A stretch of 53,588 nucleotides of DNA, from positions 1 to 53,588 of IMG/VR virus record IMGVR_UViG_3300025120_000071. The stretch is one strand, 5' to 3'. Source of the stretch: a virus. The position numbers and the translations under genes were made by a program. Each line of letters begins with the position of its first letter. Positions within the stretch are counted from its first letter, which is position 1. Under the pieces are notes generated by a model. That model ran no database searches. It was not told where the DNA came from and worked only from the letters and a program-made list of their open reading frames with translations. Shown here piece by piece: positions 48,829-53,588 of the stretch.

Positions 48829-50209
48829 TTATAACCAATATATCAAGAGCTGTTTTATTAAATGTATTTATTGCTTGTTCAGGAGTCTCAACTATAGGTT
48901 CTCTACAATTGAAACTTGTGTTTAATAATATAGGATGTCCAGTTGCCTGATAAACATGCTGAAGAAGCTCATACAATTTTGGATTTTCTTGTTCATTCAC
49001 CGTTTGTATACGTGAAGTACCATCAACATGAATCACACCGGGTATGGATTCTTTAGCACTATCTTTTGCTTTTACGATACGAGACATATATGGGCTAGGT
49101 TGTGTAATGTCGAAATACCAGTGTGCATGATCCTGTAATATAACAGGAGCAAATGGACGGAAGTCTTCTCGATGTTTTATAGTTTTATTGATTATATCCT
49201 TTATGTTAGGATTGCATGGACTAGCTAAGATACTACGATTACCTAAAGCCCTATGTCCACTTTCAGATTTACCTTGAAACCAACCTACTATTTTACCCGC
49301 TTGTAGTTCCCATGCTAAAGCTTCTAAGTTTACTTTTTTATCACCAACAAATTCATATTCTTTTCCACTATATTTACTAGGAATATGTATCCTACAATTA
49401 AGCATTTTTTCGGCATGCATATATGTTCCTATTGATTGCCCTTCATCGCCAGGTGCTGGTGGAACATACACTGAATTATAGTGTTTAGTAAACTCTTCGT
49501 TCATATAACCATTATATGCTACACCGCCTGCAATACAAATATTATCACATGATTTAAGTGGAAAAACATGCCTCTTAATAAGATCTATAGTATGATGCTG
49601 TAATGTTGCGGCTATGTCTTCTTTCTTAGCATTCAATAAGTAGTCATAGTTTTTATTTTCAATTGCTAAATGTATGGCAATATTATATTCTCCGTATGCT
49701 GATAATCCCATAAGCTTGCTGGCACCTAAGTCTCCAAACCCTAATCTTTTCGAAAAGTAATTCCATAAGATACCGATATTCATCTTATCGGATAGATCTG
49801 TTATGTTGCCGGTTTTATCTACAAAGATACAATTATAATTCCAACCGCGTCCATCTATGGCTAATACGTCAGAAGTATGATATGCTGAATCTAAAAGAGC
49901 GTATGCCGCATGAGATTGATGATGATCAATATAATACTGATTGCCTATCATCTTATAATCCCATAAGTGTTTAGGCTTCCAATCTAAAAACTCTTGTTTA
50001 ATTTTATGATGTGGTATTGATTCCATCCCACCGATAGTTACTGTAAACGCTAAAACTTCATGATCATCCGGTTTAAAATATTCATCATAAAATTTAGCAG
50101 TACCATCAAAGTTATGTTTTATACGACTATATCTTTCTATTTGATTATGAAATACTCCGTCATAAACGTTATGATCATGTGGTCCTAATGCAACACTAAA
50201 TATTTTCAC
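48803..50209 (-). CDS. carbamoyltransferase, NodU/CmcH family
   Basis: Transfers a carbamoyl group from carbamoyl phosphate to a hydroxyl on a sugar or antibiotic-like acceptor, through a carbamoyl-adenylate. Seen: DHHQSHAAYALLDS (about 95-108, Kae1-like metal-binding site), LAIDGRGWN, IAGGVAYNGYMNE, GKSESGHRALGNRSIL (nucleotide site) and HREDFRPFAPVI, in family order. At 468 aa it is about 100 residues shorter than NodU or TobZ, with a compact N-terminus. It overlaps the upstream radical SAM gene by 4 bp. Confidence 0.9.
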   Translation of the reverse strand: MKIFSVALGPHDHNVYDGVFHNQIERYSRIKHNFDGTAKFYDEYFKPDDHEVLAFTVTIGGMESIPHHKIKQEFLDWKPKHLWDYKMIGNQYYIDHHQSHAAYALLDSAYHTSDVLAIDGRGWNYNCIFVDKTGNITDLSDKMNIGILWNYFSKRLGFGDLGASKLMGLSAYGEYNIAIHLAIENKNYDYLLNAKKEDIAATLQHHTIDLIKRHVFPLKSCDNICIAGGVAYNGYMNEEFTKHYNSVYVPPAPGDEGQSIGTYMHAEKMLNCRIHIPSKYSGKEYEFVGDKKVNLEALAWELQAGKIVGWFQGKSESGHRALGNRSILASPCNPNIKDIINKTIKHREDFRPFAPVILQDHAHWYFDITQPSPYMSRIVKAKDSAKESIPGVIHVDGTSRIQTVNEQENPKLYELLQHVYQATGHPILLNTSFNCREPIVETPEQAINTFNKTALDILVINDFILYKT

Positions 50210-51009
50210 AGTACTTTACCAGCTGAAACAATATCTAATATTTGATCTTCTGATCTTTTATCAATATGTTCAGTACACTTTTTACAATAATTCTCAAATT
50301 CAAATAATTCATAGTTCATCATTTTATCTATGTTTTCCTTTGTAACATCAAATTGTCTTGATCCATTAATTACTTTTTTACTACAATGACGAATCTTTTG
50401 AATCTCAAAATCTACTACAGGTACTTTCGGAAATGCAGCACACATCTTACGATCAAATTCTGGTGCTTGTTTAATATTAATAAAATCCGGTGCGCGCGAA
50501 TTAAAAGATTTAAATTTAGTATTTTTATGATCTAATATTGATAAATCATGATTTTCTCTATACTTAAAATAATTAGGTGTCATTATGATAAAATTGTAAT
50601 TGTTTAAATCGTTTTCTTTAAAAAAATTATAGTTTCCTAATTTCTCTATTTTGTCTTCATGAAAATCTAATACTAAGTGCTCAAAATATAATACACTTGG
50701 ATCTTCAATTATATTTGGATAGCGTTTACGCACAAAAGAATTAGATAAAACTGTAGGTATTAAATTTTTATGCTTTTTAATTTCGTCTACAACTTCATTC
50801 AAGTTTTTAATTAGACCGGGTTCACCGCCTAGCAATTGTATTTTAACAACGTATGGTGATAACCCCTTTAGAGTTTTACTAAGGAAATTCATGTCAACGG
50901 TAAGGTTTCTCATTTCCAAAGTCCAAGCTGTACAATAATGACAAGACTTGTTACAAGATTTTGATAAGTAAAAATCTATACCTCTTATATCAAATACATC
51001 ATCATACAT
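50206..51009 (-). CDS. radical SAM protein
   Basis: Cluster site KSCNKSCHYCTAW (C19, C23, C26 counting from ATG 51009) and the SAM-binding LLGGEPGL. The C-terminal part has CAAFPKVPVVDFEIQKIRHC and YCKKCTEH, so further Fe-S ligands are possible. I take ATG 51009 as start; a TTG at 51027 would overlap the upstream gene. The reaction is unknown; a sugar or amino-acid radical modification is likely from context. Confidence 0.8.
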   Translation of the reverse strand: MYDDVFDIRGIDFYLSKSCNKSCHYCTAWTLEMRNLTVDMNFLSKTLKGLSPYVVKIQLLGGEPGLIKNLNEVVDEIKKHKNLIPTVLSNSFVRKRYPNIIEDPSVLYFEHLVLDFHEDKIEKLGNYNFFKENDLNNYNFIIMTPNYFKYRENHDLSILDHKNTKFKSFNSRAPDFINIKQAPEFDRKMCAAFPKVPVVDFEIQKIRHCSKKVINGSRQFDVTKENIDKMMNYELFEFENYCKKCTEHIDKRSEDQILDIVSAGKVL

Positions 51010-51010
51010 A

Positions 51011-52069
51011 TTATGCCATAACACCAATTATCATAGCAGTTGTTAATGCTTCTTCGTCTGTTACATAAGGATGGCAAGGTAAAGATAAAATTGTATCACT
51101 CGCTATCTGCGCGTTAGGACACGGCTTTAACTTAAACATGCTGTTAGCTGATAGTGGTTTATCATAATGAATTTTTGCTCCGAGTTCATCTTTTACTTCA
51201 TCACGTATTTCTTTATTTTCAAACCTTACCACATATTTATGGTAGTTGTGAAGCATGCTCATGTCATCTGGTATCTGACTTATAACTGGTATATCTTGTA
51301 ATGCTTCATGATATTTATAAGCAACTTGGGTTCTTAACAATTGTAGTTCTTTAATGCGATCAAACCTCATTTCAATATATGCCGCATTCGTATAAAACAT
51401 TTTTGAATTATAACCAAGCATTTCATGATCGTTGCCTTTACCATGTCTTCGTAGTTTACGAAGGTAGTCTGCAATTATTTTTACGTTAGTAAGTACCATG
51501 CCTCCACCAGAAAGACCTGATATAACTTTGTTGCTATTGAAACTAAAAGAACTAATATCACCAATTGAACCAGCATATCTACTTTTATAAATCGAGCCTA
51601 GAGATTGTGCGGCATCTTCTATAAATGCTATATTGTTTTCTTTACAGTACTTTTCTATTTCTTTTGTTTCAGTCATATTACCAAACAAGTGAGTATAGAT
51701 AAGTGCTTTAGTTTTACTCGTAGTTTTCTTTTTAATCTCATCAAATGATATGTGGTAAGAATCTAAATCAATATCGCAAAACACCGGTGTGGCTCGAGCC
51801 ATGAGAATGCAAGATGCAGATGAGATCCACGAAAAATCACTGACTAGTACCTCATCACCCGCACTAACGTTAAAACATTTAAGTGAAAAGAATAATGCGT
51901 CTGTAGCACTATTAATAGCAACTGCATGTTCACGGCCAACATACTTTGCAATCTTTTTTTCTAAAAACTCTATGTTCTTTTCGTTATCTTCTTGCATTAC
52001 TTTATCAAATAAGTTTTGATATAGCTCCTTATTTTTAAGATAGTCTTGATCCCAACCTTCATAATTCAT
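51011..52069 (-). CDS. DegT/DnrJ/EryC1/StrS-type aminotransferase
   Basis: PLP-dependent enzyme that usually puts an amino group on a nucleotide-linked keto sugar. Seen: AINSATDALFFSLK (PLP phosphate loop), IEDAAQSLGS (E151, D152), SFSFNSNKVISGLSGGG with catalytic Lys181, and the NYHKYVVRF strand. At 352 aa it is near full length (family about 370). It implies that the operon makes or uses an amino sugar, although dehydratase partners are not in the window. It overlaps the upstream gene by 11 bp. Confidence 0.9.
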   Translation of the reverse strand: MNYEGWDQDYLKNKELYQNLFDKVMQEDNEKNIEFLEKKIAKYVGREHAVAINSATDALFFSLKCFNVSAGDEVLVSDFSWISSASCILMARATPVFCDIDLDSYHISFDEIKKKTTSKTKALIYTHLFGNMTETKEIEKYCKENNIAFIEDAAQSLGSIYKSRYAGSIGDISSFSFNSNKVISGLSGGGMVLTNVKIIADYLRKLRRHGKGNDHEMLGYNSKMFYTNAAYIEMRFDRIKELQLLRTQVAYKYHEALQDIPVISQIPDDMSMLHNYHKYVVRFENKEIRDEVKDELGAKIHYDKPLSANSMFKLKPCPNAQIASDTILSLPCHPYVTDEEALTTAMIIGVMA

Positions 52070-52886
52070 TTAGAATATTCTCCACGTTTGGTTTTTGTAT
52101 CTTTCTATTTTTATAAACTTCAGCACCTTTGTTAGTAGCTTCAAATATCATATCTTTCTTATAGTATATACACTCTTGTATAATCCTTGGCGCAGGATCT
52201 AAAATACTCTTAGTGTAAACATATGTTTCAAATATACCTAGCACATTGGGAATAGGCACTACAAGATTATTAAACCTTGAGTTGATAACACCTATGTCAT
52301 AAATCATAATGCCATGATCTGGATATTTCTGTATTACAGATTTTGCTGCATTATAATATTGGCTATTAGTTCCGTTAAACAAATATTGGAACTGTATGTC
52401 TTTTTCTATTGGCTTGTAAATATCAAACCAAATTCTTTTTTCAAATGGTTTGCCTTCACCGTTTGGATATATGTCATAGTCACATAAGTCTATTACTTCT
52501 TCAGGGCAAAAATATTCTAATGCTTGATTATATTCTACCGGATGGTTCTCAGAATATACTGATATAACTTTATCTCTGAATAGTAAATGCAATAAAAGCA
52601 ATTGATCTATTTTGTATGATTCTCTATCTTTGTAACCAAGAGTCATCATACTTCTACCCATAATCAATGTCACACCGGTATACACAAAATCGTCTACAAT
52701 CACATTATCATAAAAAGTATATTTTTCTGTGATAGCATTAAAGTAGTCTTCTTCAGTAAACAAAGGATGCGATATAATTATAAGATGGGCTGCAGTGCCA
52801 ATACTATTAAGGTAACTACAATATTCATAACTATAATATAATAGACCATCACACGGCTTAGCCGTGCATACTATATTCAAAGCCAA
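52059..52886 (-). CDS. putative glycosyltransferase-like protein (GT-B type)
   Basis: A 275-aa protein with two Rossmann-like halves: LNIVCTAKPCDGLLYYSYEY at the N-terminus and, near the end, ETYVYTKSILDPAPRIIQEC followed by IYYKKDMIFEATNKG, which resembles the donor-binding region of GT-B enzymes. No DxD is present, as expected for GT-B. The call is a pattern match only. It overlaps both neighbours by about ten bases. Confidence 0.5.
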   Translation of the reverse strand: MALNIVCTAKPCDGLLYYSYEYCSYLNSIGTAAHLIIISHPLFTEEDYFNAITEKYTFYDNVIVDDFVYTGVTLIMGRSMMTLGYKDRESYKIDQLLLLHLLFRDKVISVYSENHPVEYNQALEYFCPEEVIDLCDYDIYPNGEGKPFEKRIWFDIYKPIEKDIQFQYLFNGTNSQYYNAAKSVIQKYPDHGIMIYDIGVINSRFNNLVVPIPNVLGIFETYVYTKSILDPAPRIIQECIYYKKDMIFEATNKGAEVYKNRKIQKPNVENILNEL

Positions 52887-53485
52887 GAAATAACCTCATC
52901 AATAGTTGGTTTGTTTTCATTCTCTCTTTGCCTGTTCCATTTTTTATATCCTAAACTCATAACAATATAAACATCTTCATTTACAAAACTAAATCTTTCT
53001 TTTATATAAGGTAAACAAGCAGTATAAGAAACATCGATATTATTTTCTAAACATAAGCAAGATAATGTTAGCATAAACATTCCTATTTCAATAGCTGGTA
53101 TATTTTTATACTTTTTATAACTATGTACATTACATTCTTGATATTCGCGCCCTTTTAATATTAAATTTTGAACATGTAAATTAGGAGGAAAAGCTAATCG
53201 TTGTGTAAAAACTAAAACGTATGGAGCAAGCAATTGCTTATTATGATATGAATTTGTAAAACTAGATTCTTTAGATTGTGTATTTTTTGATAAGTCAAAC
53301 AGTTCTTTCTTTTCATCTATTTTGTCTGGTCCTAATACTAATACTTCATATGGCATAAGATTTTGTTTTGATGGTACCAGTTCATAAGTTTTTTCTAAGA
53401 GACTTTCAACTAACTCTTTTTCCGGAAAAACATCGTCTTTAAACCATTCAACTTGTTTTCTTCTAGATAAAAGTTCTTCTAGCAT
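52877..53485 (-). CDS. nitroreductase-family-like flavoprotein
   Basis: First gene of the minus-strand operon. The opening LEELLSRRKQVEWFKDD, KTYELVPSKQNLMPYEVLVL and the later IEIGMFMLTLSCLCLENNID with ACLPYI fit the FMN-binding nitroreductase fold (R-R-S-x-R-x-F-type start and NxQP-like loop in altered form). At 202 aa it is of usual length. It could reduce a substrate or intermediate of the pathway. AGGAG precedes the ATG, and a sigma70-like promoter lies immediately upstream. Confidence 0.65.
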   Translation of the reverse strand: MLEELLSRRKQVEWFKDDVFPEKELVESLLEKTYELVPSKQNLMPYEVLVLGPDKIDEKKELFDLSKNTQSKESSFTNSYHNKQLLAPYVLVFTQRLAFPPNLHVQNLILKGREYQECNVHSYKKYKNIPAIEIGMFMLTLSCLCLENNIDVSYTACLPYIKERFSFVNEDVYIVMSLGYKKWNRQRENENKPTIDEVISWL

Positions 53486-53496
53486 TATTATCTCCT

Positions 53497-53525
53497 ATTA
53501 TACCATATTTATTCGTGTTTGTAAA
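53497..53525 (-). promoter_or_regulatory. sigma70-like promoter P7 for the minus-strand operon
   Basis: On the minus strand: TTTACA (53525-53520), 17 bp spacer, TATAAT (53502-53497) preceded by ATGG, as in P3. The ATG at 53485 is only 11 bases beyond the -10 box and the AGGAG lies within the first bases after it, so the transcript may have almost no leader. It would drive all twelve genes down to 43956. Confidence 0.75.
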
Positions 53526-53535
53526 CCACTTTTTT

Positions 53536-53543
53536 TATAAATA
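53536..53543 (+). promoter_or_regulatory. T4-type late promoter reading out of the window
   Basis: Exact TATAAATA on the plus strand, 11 bases from the -35 of P7 and pointing the other way. Downstream are a nine-codon frame (53555-53584) and a second ATG at the last three bases (53586-53588). The real late gene lies beyond the window. Confidence 0.65.
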
Positions 53544-53588
53544 AAGTAAAGAACATGTTCGAGTTACTTAGTATCGAGTGGTAAAATG

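Noticed and set aside
47277-48950. Plus-strand open frames across the minus-strand operon
   Set aside because: They are antisense to genes with clear motifs (radical SAM, carbamoyltransferase) and have no ribosome binding sites.
53555-53584. Nine-codon frame as a leader peptide gene
   Set aside because: Too short, no ribosome binding site, and the downstream gene is outside the window, so it cannot be judged.
1-53588. CRISPR array, insertion sequence, integrase or rRNA
   Set aside because: No spaced direct repeats, transposase or integrase motifs, terminal inverted repeats or rRNA-like sequence were seen on reading the window.

Overview
The window is a 53.6 kb piece of an AT-rich tailed-phage genome of the T4-like (contractile-tail) type. 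The evidence is a set of T4-family gene products: ssDNA-binding protein gp32, late coactivator gp33, head completion gp4, baseplate proteins gp26/gp51, gp48, gp53, gp5-like, gp25, gp6 and gp8-like, and a tube protein. It is also supported by exact TATAAATA late-promoter boxes in front of late genes. Family resemblances (gp32 without a zinc ribbon, DUF4815-type baseplate protein, DS-rich structural proteins, many sugar-modifying genes) point to a marine T4-like myovirus of the cyanophage/pelagiphage kind. The host cannot be fixed from the sequence. I saw no tRNA, rRNA, CRISPR array, insertion sequence or integrase.

Layout. 1-2024 (+): the end of a PD-(D/E)XK nuclease, then a short operon with a HAD-type nucleotidase and an EF-hand membrane protein. 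2038-9814 (+): a tightly packed glycan island with about eight glycosyltransferase-like genes, two methyltransferase-like genes and UDP-galactopyranose mutase. 9818-15885 (+): small early/middle-type genes in short units, each behind a near-identical sigma70-like promoter. This part holds a Zn-protease-like protein, lipoproteins, small membrane proteins and gp33, with a structured non-coding stretch at 11036-11330. 15964-16869 (+): gp32, with a late and a sigma70-like promoter. 16866-21035 (-): gp4, a gp2-like protein, a tube protein, gp26 with gp51 (apparently joined by a -1 frameshift) and a tape-measure-like protein. 21083-43982 (+): the baseplate and fibre operons, divided by late promoters. 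43956-53485 (-): a second biosynthetic operon of twelve genes behind one sigma70-like promoter. It encodes three radical SAM proteins, a separate SPASM-like protein, a NodU-type carbamoyltransferase, a DegT aminotransferase, a nitroreductase-like protein and several glycosyltransferases. 53536-53588: a late promoter reading out of the window.

How it fits together. Early/middle promoters of the form TGTACA-17 bp-TATAAT, four of them with an ATAGATCTAT palindrome at the start site, would express the nucleases, glycan enzymes, lipoproteins, gp33 and gp32. gp33 would then help redirect RNA polymerase to the TATAAATA promoters of the tail and baseplate genes. The two sugar/small-molecule islands probably decorate the virion, the DNA or the host surface.

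The points most worth checking are the gp26/gp51 slippery site, the minus-strand radical SAM/carbamoyltransferase operon, the structured RNA whose loop is complementary to the phage's own ribosome binding sites, and the promoter palindrome family.
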